DNA of 64,000 nucleotides from NCBI GenBank assembly GCA_024638265.1, contig JAHEKQ010000001.1, positions 154,499-218,498 of the forward strand, in the 5' to 3' direction. The notes below the pieces were generated by a model. The model ran no database searches and was not told the DNA's origin. It saw only the letters and a program-made list of their open reading frames with translations. This stretch comes from Flammeovirgaceae bacterium (GTDB lineage: Bacteria > Bacteroidota > Bacteroidia > Cytophagales > Cyclobacteriaceae). How positions within the stretch are numbered: position 1 is the stretch's first letter; every line of letters starts with the position of its first letter. Both the position numbers and the translations under genes were made by a program. Below are positions 50,732 through 59,621 of this stretch, piece after piece.

Positions 50732-53700
50732 TATTCAAGCTGGCTCATAACTTTACCCGTATCTTTCATTAGCCATAAATAACTGTCTTCCAGGTTTGGC
50801 CTTACCTCGATGGCATCAGGGAATGGTTGCTTTTCGGAGAGGCATCTCACACGTACAGTGTCCCCTTGTTGCATATGATGCACCACACGCATGGTAGCTG
50901 ATATCTTTTCAAACTCTTTCTGGTTTACATTAAACTGCCAGACTTTTCCTTCCGCAATTTTAGCCATCTCTGAAGGCGTGCCCACGTACTTGAGCTCACC
51001 CTTATTCAGGACGGCTACGTCTTTACAGGATGAGGCAATATCTTCGATGATGTGAGTGGAGAAAATAACAATCCTGTCCCTGCTCAACTCCACCAATAAA
51101 TTCCTGAAACGAATTCTCTCCCTGGGGTCCAGGCCTGCCGTTGGCTCATCCACTACCAGTATGCGGGGAAGGTGAAGGAGAATTTGGGCAATCCCGATTC
51201 GCTGTTTCATCCCACCTGAAAAACTACCGATCTTATCGTTCCTGCTCTCAAACATGTTTACGGATTCAAGGACCATTTTTAACCTCTCCTCCCTGATCTT
51301 TTTATTGAGGATGCCCTTCAGTATCGACTGGTAATTCAGGTATTCCCAGGGGGTCATATTCTCATACATCCCAAATTCCTGGGGTAAATACCCGATCAAG
51401 CCCTGAAGTTCCTCCCGTTTTTCCTGGCTGTCAAACTCGTTGAACCAGATCTTTCCATAGCTTTGTTCAAAAATTCCACAGACCGTCCGCATTAATGTAG
51501 TTTTACCTGCACCATTCGGGCCCAGTAAACCAAACATACCATTTCCAATCTCCAACGAAACTCCTTTGAGAGCCTTAAAAGGCTCCTGCTTTTTACCGAT
51601 CACGGGCATTTTATAAACAAGATCGTAGTAAAACCTCCGAAGCCTACCCTTCATCGCTTCAGGTTTTACATCGCTTCCTTTTAATTTTCTGGCGGAACGA
51701 TAAATAAAGATGCTCAGGTACCATATAATGGCAAAGAAGACCACCAGGGCAATACTGTTCCATTCGATATACAGAAATGCCAGGTGTGCGGCGGGGAAAC
51801 CCCAATAAAAAACACGGTTGAAAAATGATCCTGTAACTTTAAGGATTCTTGTTTCGAACAGCATCCTGCTGAGTTTACCAAGAACATCCAATGTCGAGAG
51901 TAGTACGAGGTAAGTGACTACTCCGAAAAAGAGTTGCCAGAAATTTGCCCCCAGATACCAATAGGTCAAATAGCCGAGAAAGCCAAGAAGGGGGATCAGC
52001 CAGATCAGCATGCTAAAGTCTTTCAAAACCCTGAATAGCTTCTTTTCCCCGGATTTCTCACTTCTCAATTCCCCACTCTTCCAGTCCCGGTTTAACTTAT
52101 TGGGCCGACCATAGATTTTTACCAGATTTTCAATCCTTATAATAATTTCCTCATTCCGGGGAATGATCTCTTCACTGGCCTGCGCCAGGCTTCTAATAAG
52201 GAAATAAGTAATTCCCGGTATACCAACGGTCAACAATACGAGCCATATGGCTTTCCATATATCCGATTCAATATAACTCCAGATCAGGTAGATGCCGAAC
52301 AGGTAAAAGACTCCCATAACCACCTGTATCCGCCAGTCCCTGTCCCTTATCCAGCGAATCGAATTCTCAAGTCCGAGGTTCAGGGTAGGAATAAAGATCA
52401 ACGTGAGTACGGTGCTGAGCGCAAGCCCTCCTATAACCGTAATGGCAAACGGGGCCCCGATCAAGGCAACATATTCCATCTGGCCCATTGCCAATGGAAT
52501 CATGGCTACGATGGTGGTAATAGCTGTAATCAATATGGGTCTCACCCTGCCTATACCTGCTGTTACCAGGGCCCTGATCCTGTTGTACCCGCGGCGGCGA
52601 AGAATATTCGAATAATCAATCAGGATTATGCTGTTATTGACAACCACCCCGAGCAAAATCAGCAATCCGGTCAGTGAGTTGGGATTGAGGATTGAATTCC
52701 CCGTAAGGACTAATCCGGTAAGGGAGCCAATAGCTGCCAGGGGTATTGAAAACATCAATACGAAGGGGGTGATAGCCGACTCGAATATGGAGGCCAAAAT
52801 CATAAAGATCAGGATGGCGGCGGCGGCGATCAGGAATTTATATTCGGCAAATTCATCTTCGGTTTCGAGCATTTCGACTGCTACACCGGCCGGCAATACT
52901 ATCCCGGAGATCATTTGTCCCACCTCAGATTTTGCCGCTGTCAACAGGTCGTTATTCTGGTTGTATTCTGAATAAAAAGAATACACGACCTCAATCTCCT
53001 TTTCCTGGTTTACCCTGTTGATTCCCCACATCCCGGTGGCATAATAAAGGTCGCCGATCTCCTGCATTTCATGTAATGATCCCGATGGACTTTCTACTTC
53101 CAGTACCCTCAAGTCATTCATCGTCCTGCTCACATCTTCCTCCGGCTCATCGGTTTTGATCGTTACATCGTAGGTCTCAATGCCATCCTTGAAGGTGACC
53201 CCGGAACTGAATTCCGGCTGGAATCCACTTAGCTCATTGGTCACCTCATTCATCGTCAATCCATACTGGGACATCAACCTCTGATCAAACTCGATTCTTA
53301 CCTCGGGCCTGTTGTCGTCAATGTTGAGATTCACCGATTGAACTGACGATAAATTGTCGAGGTAGTATTCCAGGTCTTCCGCGACTTTCCTCATTTGTTC
53401 AAAGTCCTGACCCTTGACGATCAAGATCTCCTCCTGTGTACCTATTCCCAGGAAACTCATGAATCCCGAAGCGCCCCGGCGGCCACCGCCACCACCCCGG
53501 CTTCCACCACCACCGCCAAAGATTCCGCCACTGGCCGCTGAATTAACATCAATGGAGGAAACGTTGATGTTCTCCGTCCTGTTGAGAATGTCGCTCCTGA
53601 TTTCGGCCGCTGAGCGATTACCAATTTCTTTATAATCCTCCTTCAGCTTTACCTGAAGGGTTGCATCTTCTTCATTAATACTGGAAACCACATCTTCTAC

Positions 53701-55455
53701 CTCGGTGATCTGCCCTATTTTATCCTCGATTTCAGAAACGAAGTTATCAGCCATTTCAAGGGTGGAACCCCCCTCCATGGTAACCTGGACATTCAGGTCA
53801 TTGGTCTCCACCTCCTGGTCGGTGTTAGTGGACACGAGCAGGCTCAACAATACCACGGCAAAAAATACCCCGATGGCAGTCAGTACTGTCCTGGCCGGTT
53901 TTCTCATGCTGGCTTTTAAAAGCACCACATATGCGCGAATCAACTTATTGTGAATGCTTACCCGCTGAAATGCCTCGGGCCGCTCACTACCCATAAATAC
54001 GTAGGTAAGCATTGGGATCAGGAGAAGGGATACGAATAGTGATACCACCAGTGTTGAAATTATGGATACACCGATATGGGTCCCGATGAGTTTGACAAAA
54101 ACTTCTGAGGCAAAGAGGAATGGCACAAATATCGTTACGGTGGTCAGTGTGGCAGCAAATACCGAGCGCCGTATTTCCGAAGTGCCCTGTATCACGGCTT
54201 CCCGTCGGGATTTTCCCATGGAGGCGTGTCGGTATATATTCTCCAGGACCACGACACTGTTATCCACAAGCATTCCTATTGCAAGGGCCATTCCGATCAG
54301 CGTAAGGCTGTTTATGGATATTCCCGCCGCATAGAAAAAATTGAATGCCGTAAACACGGAAATGGGAATAGACAAGCCAATGGCGATAACCAGCTTCAGA
54401 TTTCTCAGGAAGATCCATAAAATGAAAACTGCCAACAGGCCCCCGATAATCGCCAACTCCATGATCTGGTCGATATTATCTTCCATGATCTGGGCCGTAT
54501 TAAAAAGAATCCGTACTTCAGCATTTTGTGAAGCCAGGGACTTATTCAACCGGTCTATTACCTCCTGGGTTGTGTGCGACAAGTCAATCATGTTGACCTG
54601 GGAATCCCGAACAAGTTGAATGCTCACAGATTCCAGCCCGTTGGTACGGCTGAGGGTGGTCTGTTCCTTTACACCAAAGTATACATCGGCAATATCTCCT
54701 AGTAAAATGGGGCCTGCCGACCTGACGACAAGCTCTTCGATATCCCTGATACTGTTGTATTCGGCCGTAACATGAACGAATTGCCTGGTGTTTCCTTCAT
54801 ACACCTCACCTACGTAGGCTTTATCGCTGAAATTCTGGTTTAGGACGGCCCTGACATAGTTGGGGGTTATGTCATAAGCTTCACAAATGTCAGAATCGAG
54901 AATAATCTCCACAGTTTTTTCACGGCCACCGAATATTTGTGCGCTGGCCACCCCGTCAATGTTCTCGAGCTCGGGCTTGATCTCCTTATCAGTAATGTCC
55001 CGCATGCGGTCAACACCACCCTCCCCCAATACCTGGAGGGACATAAACAGATTATTGAGAATCTCTGTGTCCGATTTGACGACATTCACATTGAATTCTT
55101 CGGGGAGCGTGGTTTTTACCTGCTCTACTTTCTCCAGCAGCTTCAGATAAGCAAACTTGATATTGGTATTACGGTTGTAATTGAGCGTAATGGTACCCCG
55201 GTTGGATGTAGCCTGTGACTCAATTTGTTCCACCCCTTCCAGCGTCCCGGCTGCACCCTCCAGCGGGATGATTGCCTGCTGCTCCATGTATTCCGGGCTA
55301 ACCTCCGATGCGGAAAATACCTGGACATAAAAGATGGGTTCTTCGGCATTGGGAAAGAGTTCAAGGGGCAGGTTCTTGTAGGAAATGTACCCCAGCATTG
55401 AGAGCCCGATAAAGAGCATGCTTATAAATACCCGCCGATTTACCAGGAAACTCAT
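50731..55455 (-). CDS. RND efflux pump fused to an ABC-transporter ATPase
   Basis: 1574 residues in one frame. Residues 1 to about 1035 are a full RND permease: twelve transmembrane helices, two periplasmic porter halves, and helix 4 GMALAIGMLVDNSVVVLENIYRH with the proton-relay Asp. A Gly/Arg-rich loop (about 642-666, FGGGGGSRGGGGGRRG) lies in the second periplasmic half. Two extra helices follow (1043-1062, 1069-1088). Then an ABC ATPase begins (IIIRIENLVKIYG, to 1116), is broken by about 175 residues with four hydrophobic helices (1148-1168, 1172-1192, 1215-1232, 1235-1252), and resumes at FKALKGVSLEIG (1293). Walker A GPNGAGKT (Lys1318), Q-loop Gln1359, signature FSGGM (1412-1416), Walker B VVDEPTAGLDP (Asp1436, Glu1437) and H-loop His1468 are intact, so ATP hydrolysis is expected. 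The gene overlaps its neighbours by 1 nt (TAATG) on both sides. Confidence 0.9.
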   Translation of the reverse strand: MSFLVNRRVFISMLFIGLSMLGYISYKNLPLELFPNAEEPIFYVQVFSASEVSPEYMEQQAIIPLEGAAGTLEGVEQIESQATSNRGTITLNYNRNTNIKFAYLKLLEKVEQVKTTLPEEFNVNVVKSDTEILNNLFMSLQVLGEGGVDRMRDITDKEIKPELENIDGVASAQIFGGREKTVEIILDSDICEAYDITPNYVRAVLNQNFSDKAYVGEVYEGNTRQFVHVTAEYNSIRDIEELVVRSAGPILLGDIADVYFGVKEQTTLSRTNGLESVSIQLVRDSQVNMIDLSHTTQEVIDRLNKSLASQNAEVRILFNTAQIMEDNIDQIMELAIIGGLLAVFILWIFLRNLKLVIAIGLSIPISVFTAFNFFYAAGISINSLTLIGMALAIGMLVDNSVVVLENIYRHASMGKSRREAVIQGTSEIRRSVFAATLTTVTIFVPFLFASEVFVKLIGTHIGVSIISTLVVSLFVSLLLIPMLTYVFMGSERPEAFQRVSIHNKLIRAYVVLLKASMRKPARTVLTAIGVFFAVVLLSLLVSTNTDQEVETNDLNVQVTMEGGSTLEMADNFVSEIEDKIGQITEVEDVVSSINEEDATLQVKLKEDYKEIGNRSAAEIRSDILNRTENINVSSIDVNSAASGGIFGGGGGSRGGGGGRRGASGFMSFLGIGTQEEILIVKGQDFEQMRKVAEDLEYYLDNLSSVQSVNLNIDDNRPEVRIEFDQRLMSQYGLTMNEVTNELSGFQPEFSSGVTFKDGIETYDVTIKTDEPEEDVSRTMNDLRVLEVESPSGSLHEMQEIGDLYYATGMWGINRVNQEKEIEVVYSFYSEYNQNNDLLTAAKSEVGQMISGIVLPAGVAVEMLETEDEFAEYKFLIAAAAILIFMILASIFESAITPFVLMFSIPLAAIGSLTGLVLTGNSILNPNSLTGLLILLGVVVNNSIILIDYSNILRRRGYNRIRALVTAGIGRVRPILITAITTIVAMIPLAMGQMEYVALIGAPFAITVIGGLALSTVLTLIFIPTLNLGLENSIRWIRDRDWRIQVVMGVFYLFGIYLIWSYIESDIWKAIWLVLLTVGIPGITYFLIRSLAQASEEIIPRNEEIIIRIENLVKIYGRPNKLNRDWKSGELRSEKSGEKKLFRVLKDFSMLIWLIPLLGFLGYLTYWYLGANFWQLFFGVVTYLVLLSTLDVLGKLSRMLFETRILKVTGSFFNRVFYWGFPAAHLAFLYIEWNSIALVVFFAIIWYLSIFIYRSARKLKGSDVKPEAMKGRLRRFYYDLVYKMPVIGKKQEPFKALKGVSLEIGNGMFGLLGPNGAGKTTLMRTVCGIFEQSYGKIWFNEFDSQEKREELQGLIGYLPQEFGMYENMTPWEYLNYQSILKGILNKKIREERLKMVLESVNMFESRNDKIGSFSGGMKQRIGIAQILLHLPRILVVDEPTAGLDPRERIRFRNLLVELSRDRIVIFSTHIIEDIASSCKDVAVLNKGELKYVGTPSEMAKIAEGKVWQFNVNQKEFEKISATMRVVHHMQQGDTVRVRCLSEKQPFPDAIEVRPNLEDSYLWLMKDTGKVMSQLE

Positions 55456-58400
55456 TATTCAGCCAGTTGTTTTGACGGAGAAATGAGATCTTTCAGCTGG
55501 TCTAAAACGTAATACACGCATGGAATGACCACCAAAGTAAGCAAGGTGGAAGTGACCAGCCCTCCGATCACCGCTAATGCCATAGGTTGTCGCAATGAAG
55601 CGCTTTCGCCGAAACCAAATGTGAGGGGAAGCAGGGCCAGGATAGTGGTCAAACTGGTCATAATGATTGGCCTGATACGATATTGGCCAGCTTCCAGGAT
55701 GGCTTCCAGTCTTTTCTTTCCCTCCTTTTTCAGGCGGTTAATAGCATCAACGAGAATAATGGAATCGTTCACTGCTATCCCTATCAGCATTATTATCCCG
55801 ATATAGGCCATGATATTCAGGCTCAGGCCTGCAATGAAGAAAATCAGGATCGCACCTACACCGGCCAATGGAATCGTGAGCAGGATGGTAAATGGATGGA
55901 TGAGCGATTCAAATTGGGATGCCAGCACCATATACACCAATATGATACTGAGGATCATCGCAAAGCTCAGGTTGGCTAGCGATTCTTCACGCTTCTGTTC
56001 CTCGCCAATCACGTTGAGGGTATAGTCTGAGGATGTATCAATTCCGGCCAGTTCCGTCCTGATGTCCCGAATGATATGATCAAATGGTCTGTCGTCCAGG
56101 TTACTGGCAGATATGAATGACACCCTGTTCTGGTTTCTTCGGTTTATTTCCCTGGGGCTCTGCGAGAGTTCAATGCGTGCGAGGTCGGTGAGCGGGATTT
56201 CCCTTTCACCAGACCTGATGGTAATATCCTCTAGTTCAGATTTCCCCACCTCGGGTAGTTTAATCAGGATATCTTTCATCTCTCCCTCCGAATCAAATTG
56301 TCCCGCTTCCGTTCCCTTTAAACGATTTTCGATCTGGGATGTAATGGCTTCCACTGACACACTGTTTATACTTGCCTGCAACCTGTCTACCATTACTTCT
56401 ATCTCGGGATTCCCGTTTTCAATGGATGATTTAATGTTAAACAGGTCTGGAATGCCGGACAAGCGGCCCATCACCTCATCGGAAATCCGCTCAATCTCCT
56501 CAAAATTATCTCCTGCGATTTCAACCACTATCGGTGCCTGATCGGTCCCGAGTATGGATTGTAAGGCGGTCTCATCCTGGATGAAGTTTATCTCCAGGTC
56601 TTCGGAGGATCCAAGTACCCTTCCCAGGGCCTTTATAAGCGCAGAAGTTGAGAATTGCGCAGAGTCCGTCAGGATGACTTTTATACTTCCCCTGTTCTCA
56701 CCCTCGATGGCTGTATTATCTTCTTCATTGACTGAAGGTCCTGCCACACTGAAAATGACGGCTTTGCTCTCGTCGGCTACGGACCGGATTACCCCTTCAA
56801 TATTCTCAATGGCCTGAGCCGTCCTTTCCAGGCGGGTGCCTTCCGGTAGCTTCATTTCGACGGTAAATTCCCGGGTTTCAGCTCCGGGCATATATTCACT
56901 ACCCACGATATTTACCAGGTAGATACCCGCCGTCACCAACAAGCCAGCAACAATGATAATCACCCATCTTACCGATAAAATCGATTTTAGAACCGGGCCG
57001 TACCAGCTCAACTTGACAGACCTTGACTTGACTTTACGCTCCTTGAAAAGCGTGGCAAAAAGCATAGGAATAACCAGGATAGCAACAAACAGGGATGAGA
57101 TCAATGAAAAGGCCACCGTCCATGCCTGTTCTTTAAACAGTTCACCACTGGAACCGTGCAAGTACACAATTGGTAAAAAAACAATGATAGTGGTAATCGT
57201 TGAAGCTGTTATTGCTCCGCCCACCTGGCTGGTACCTTCAATAGCCGCCTCCTTCAACGTCATCCCCAATTCACGGTTTCGGTAAATATTCTCCATTACC
57301 ACAATCGCATTGTCCACCAGCATTCCCGCTCCCAGTGCCAATCCTCCCAAGGTCATGATATTGAGGGTTAGGTCATTAAAGTACATCAGGTTGAAAGTGG
57401 CTACCACCGATATCGGGATGGCAATACTTATTACCAGGGTAGATCCCAGTCTTCGCAGGAATACAAACAGGATTATTACTGCGAAGAATATACCCAGCAA
57501 GGCCGATTCTTCGACCTCCCAGATAGCTGCTGAAATGAACTTACCCTGATTTTCTACAACCTGGAACTCATAGCCCGGAAGAGCTCTTCGGATATCATCG
57601 AGCACCTCCTCCAGTTCCTCCACCGCTTTAACGGTGTTGAATTTTGTCTCCTTATAGGCTGATAAGCCTAGGCAGCGTTTGCCATTTAGCCGGGTTATAT
57701 TGAGTGGCTCCGCATTTCTGAACTGCAGGGTGGCTACGTCTCTTAGAAATACCGGAATTTTTTCCACCTGGGAGACTTCCTCCATACCTGTAGCTTCACC
57801 GGGTTGGGGATCCCGGTAAGTCACCACGAGGTCCTCCATATCGGACAATCCACCAAAGATGCTGACGCCCTTAATCACATACTTGCGATTCATTTCCTCT
57901 ACACTCCCCCCGGAAATATTCTGGTTGTAGCTCTCAATCTGGTTGGATATTTCATCTGCAGTGAGTCCAAAGGCTTCGAGTTTATAAGGGTCTGTTTCCA
58001 CAATTACCTCAGCCCGCTCCTGTCCCGATATGGTTACATCCGCCACTCCATCCAGTCTGATCAGTTCATTCCTGATATAGTTTTCTGCGACCTTCCTCAA
58101 TTCATTCATATCCGAAATCTGGGGGTGACTCAAGCCAATGATCATCACTGGTCGGGAATTGGGATCGTAACGGGAAATATTCAATTCATCGATCTCTGCG
58201 TTTTGCGAATAACTGTTCAGGGCACGTTGCATGTCGAGAAACGCCTCATCCATGTCTTTATCCCAGTTATATTCCACGGTGATTTGGGAAGCTCCGACCG
58301 TGGTTACGCTGCTTATCTGGGTAACACCCGATTGACGGATGGTGAGTGCCTCAATGTTCTCAACAAATTGGCGCTCCATTTCTTCAGGAGGTCTTTCCCC

Positions 58401-58556
58401 CGCCTGAACTTCAATAAATATCCTCGGATTATTGAGGTCCGGGAACAGGTCCACGCCTAGTTTGTCATAGGAAATATATCCAAGGAGGAGTATTCCCAGG
58501 ACAATCATCATAATCGTAACCGGGTAACGAACAGAAAATAGAACGATCTTCCTCAT
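55455..58556 (-). CDS. RND efflux pump permease (HAE1/AcrB-type)
   Basis: 1033 residues, the usual size. Inner-membrane proton-driven exporter forming a trimer with a fusion protein and TolC-type channel. Twelve helices and two large periplasmic domains; the start RKIVLFSVRYPVTIMMIVLGILLLGYISYDKLGVDLFPDL is typical. Helix 4 carries ALGAGMLVDNAIVVMENIYRN, so one of the two relay Asp of AcrB is Asn, as is common in this branch; helix 10 has IGIAVNDSIILVDAINRLKKEG. Substrate unknown. Its TAA shares a base with the ATG of the RND-ABC gene, so two different RND pumps are produced together, raising the question of a hetero-oligomer. Confidence 0.94.
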   Translation of the reverse strand: MRKIVLFSVRYPVTIMMIVLGILLLGYISYDKLGVDLFPDLNNPRIFIEVQAGERPPEEMERQFVENIEALTIRQSGVTQISSVTTVGASQITVEYNWDKDMDEAFLDMQRALNSYSQNAEIDELNISRYDPNSRPVMIIGLSHPQISDMNELRKVAENYIRNELIRLDGVADVTISGQERAEVIVETDPYKLEAFGLTADEISNQIESYNQNISGGSVEEMNRKYVIKGVSIFGGLSDMEDLVVTYRDPQPGEATGMEEVSQVEKIPVFLRDVATLQFRNAEPLNITRLNGKRCLGLSAYKETKFNTVKAVEELEEVLDDIRRALPGYEFQVVENQGKFISAAIWEVEESALLGIFFAVIILFVFLRRLGSTLVISIAIPISVVATFNLMYFNDLTLNIMTLGGLALGAGMLVDNAIVVMENIYRNRELGMTLKEAAIEGTSQVGGAITASTITTIIVFLPIVYLHGSSGELFKEQAWTVAFSLISSLFVAILVIPMLFATLFKERKVKSRSVKLSWYGPVLKSILSVRWVIIIVAGLLVTAGIYLVNIVGSEYMPGAETREFTVEMKLPEGTRLERTAQAIENIEGVIRSVADESKAVIFSVAGPSVNEEDNTAIEGENRGSIKVILTDSAQFSTSALIKALGRVLGSSEDLEINFIQDETALQSILGTDQAPIVVEIAGDNFEEIERISDEVMGRLSGIPDLFNIKSSIENGNPEIEVMVDRLQASINSVSVEAITSQIENRLKGTEAGQFDSEGEMKDILIKLPEVGKSELEDITIRSGEREIPLTDLARIELSQSPREINRRNQNRVSFISASNLDDRPFDHIIRDIRTELAGIDTSSDYTLNVIGEEQKREESLANLSFAMILSIILVYMVLASQFESLIHPFTILLTIPLAGVGAILIFFIAGLSLNIMAYIGIIMLIGIAVNDSIILVDAINRLKKEGKKRLEAILEAGQYRIRPIIMTSLTTILALLPLTFGFGESASLRQPMALAVIGGLVTSTLLTLVVIPCVYYVLDQLKDLISPSKQLAE

Positions 58557-58561
58557 ATCCC

Positions 58562-59617
58562 CTACTGGACAATGTTGACTTTGGACCGATTACTCAGTGT
58601 TTCAAATCCTCGGATAACCAGCCGGTCATTTTCCGACAAGCCATCGACTACTTCCACTTCTTCGGGGTTCTCCAGTCCGATTTGTATCACCCTTTCCTGG
58701 GCGACACCCCTCTGAACGACGAAAACTGTATTTCCCCTCTGTTTCGACTGAATAATTTCCTTGGGTACGACGATAACGCTGTCTTTTCGCTCCAGGACCA
58801 GTTCTGCCTTGACAAACATCCCCGGACGGAATCTCATTTCAGGGTTGTCGAGAATCAACGAGCCTTTAAATGTCCTTGTATCAGGATCGATGGCAGGAGA
58901 AAGGGCGGTGATTTTACCGAAAATGGTGTCATCGGGGATTGAGTAGTTCGTAATCCTGACCTCCTGCCCGATATCAATATTTGAAAGTTGTTTTTCAGGG
59001 AAATTCACTTCGAGATAAAGCTGTCTGAATTCCATGAGTTCCAACAGTGAAGTGCCTGCTTCGACCCTTATACCACGTGTGGTGTTTGGAAGATCGACAA
59101 TTACTCCGTTGAAGGGAGCCACGACCCTCATATTATCCAATGAGATCAAGGCGGCATCATAGGTGTTTTGGGCATTTACCAGTTCCACTTCCGAATTGCG
59201 CAGATCAAGTTGCGACACCCCCCCTTTCTCATACAGGGATTTCTGCTTCTCCATGGTCTGCTTTGAAATGTCCAGGTTCAACCTTTTTCCCGAAATGTTA
59301 ATATTATTCTCGTATTCCTCATCTTCAATCTTTACGATCAAGGCCCCCTTCTGGACATAGTCCCCTAACTTATAGGGCCTCCCGGTGCGTGGGTTTACCT
59401 GTAGATTGTATTCTCCTGAAACTTCAGCCTTGAGTTCAACCTGGTTCGTGGGGTATACGGTACCTGTTGTGCTGATATACTTTTCTATTGAACCTTTGCT
59501 CACGTCCACGACGGAAACGGGGATGGAAATGTCGGCTTCCAGTTCCTCTTGCTGGCCTGAACAAGAAATCAGGCCAACAGCGATAGCAGCAAGGAATATT
59601 AGGTTATTGTATTTCAT
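58562..59617 (-). CDS. Efflux membrane-fusion lipoprotein (HlyD/AcrA family)
   Basis: 351 residues from the ATG at 59617. The frame is open 16 codons upstream, but that would overlap the TolC gene, and a proper lipoprotein signal starts here (FLAAIAVGLISCSG). Periplasmic adaptor with order lipoyl half (TTGTVYPTNQVELKAEVSGEYNL), helical hairpin (about 85-160), second lipoyl half (MRVVAPFNGVIVDLP), beta-barrel (LYLEVNFPEKQLSNIDIGQEV; ITALSPAIDPDTRTFKGSLIL) and membrane-proximal domain ending in NIVQ. Only one adaptor is present for two RND pumps and two ABC-type permeases in this operon. Confidence 0.93.
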   Translation of the reverse strand: MKYNNLIFLAAIAVGLISCSGQQEELEADISIPVSVVDVSKGSIEKYISTTGTVYPTNQVELKAEVSGEYNLQVNPRTGRPYKLGDYVQKGALIVKIEDEEYENNINISGKRLNLDISKQTMEKQKSLYEKGGVSQLDLRNSEVELVNAQNTYDAALISLDNMRVVAPFNGVIVDLPNTTRGIRVEAGTSLLELMEFRQLYLEVNFPEKQLSNIDIGQEVRITNYSIPDDTIFGKITALSPAIDPDTRTFKGSLILDNPEMRFRPGMFVKAELVLERKDSVIVVPKEIIQSKQRGNTVFVVQRGVAQERVIQIGLENPEEVEVVDGLSENDRLVIRGFETLSNRSKVNIVQ

Positions 59618-59621
59618 AGTC

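Noticed and set aside
53414..53635. A Pro-rich plus-strand frame (runs of PPPPP) opposite the RND-ABC gene
   Set aside because: It is the antisense of Gly codons in the Gly/Arg-rich loop; no start context or independent coding signal.
57804..58460. A 218-residue plus-strand frame inside the RND pump gene
   Set aside because: Antisense shadow of a well-conserved RND sequence.
55455..58556. A defective proton relay in the RND pump because AcrB's Asp-Asp reads Asp-Asn
   Set aside because: VDN is normal in a large branch of RND pumps; both pumps of the operon share it.
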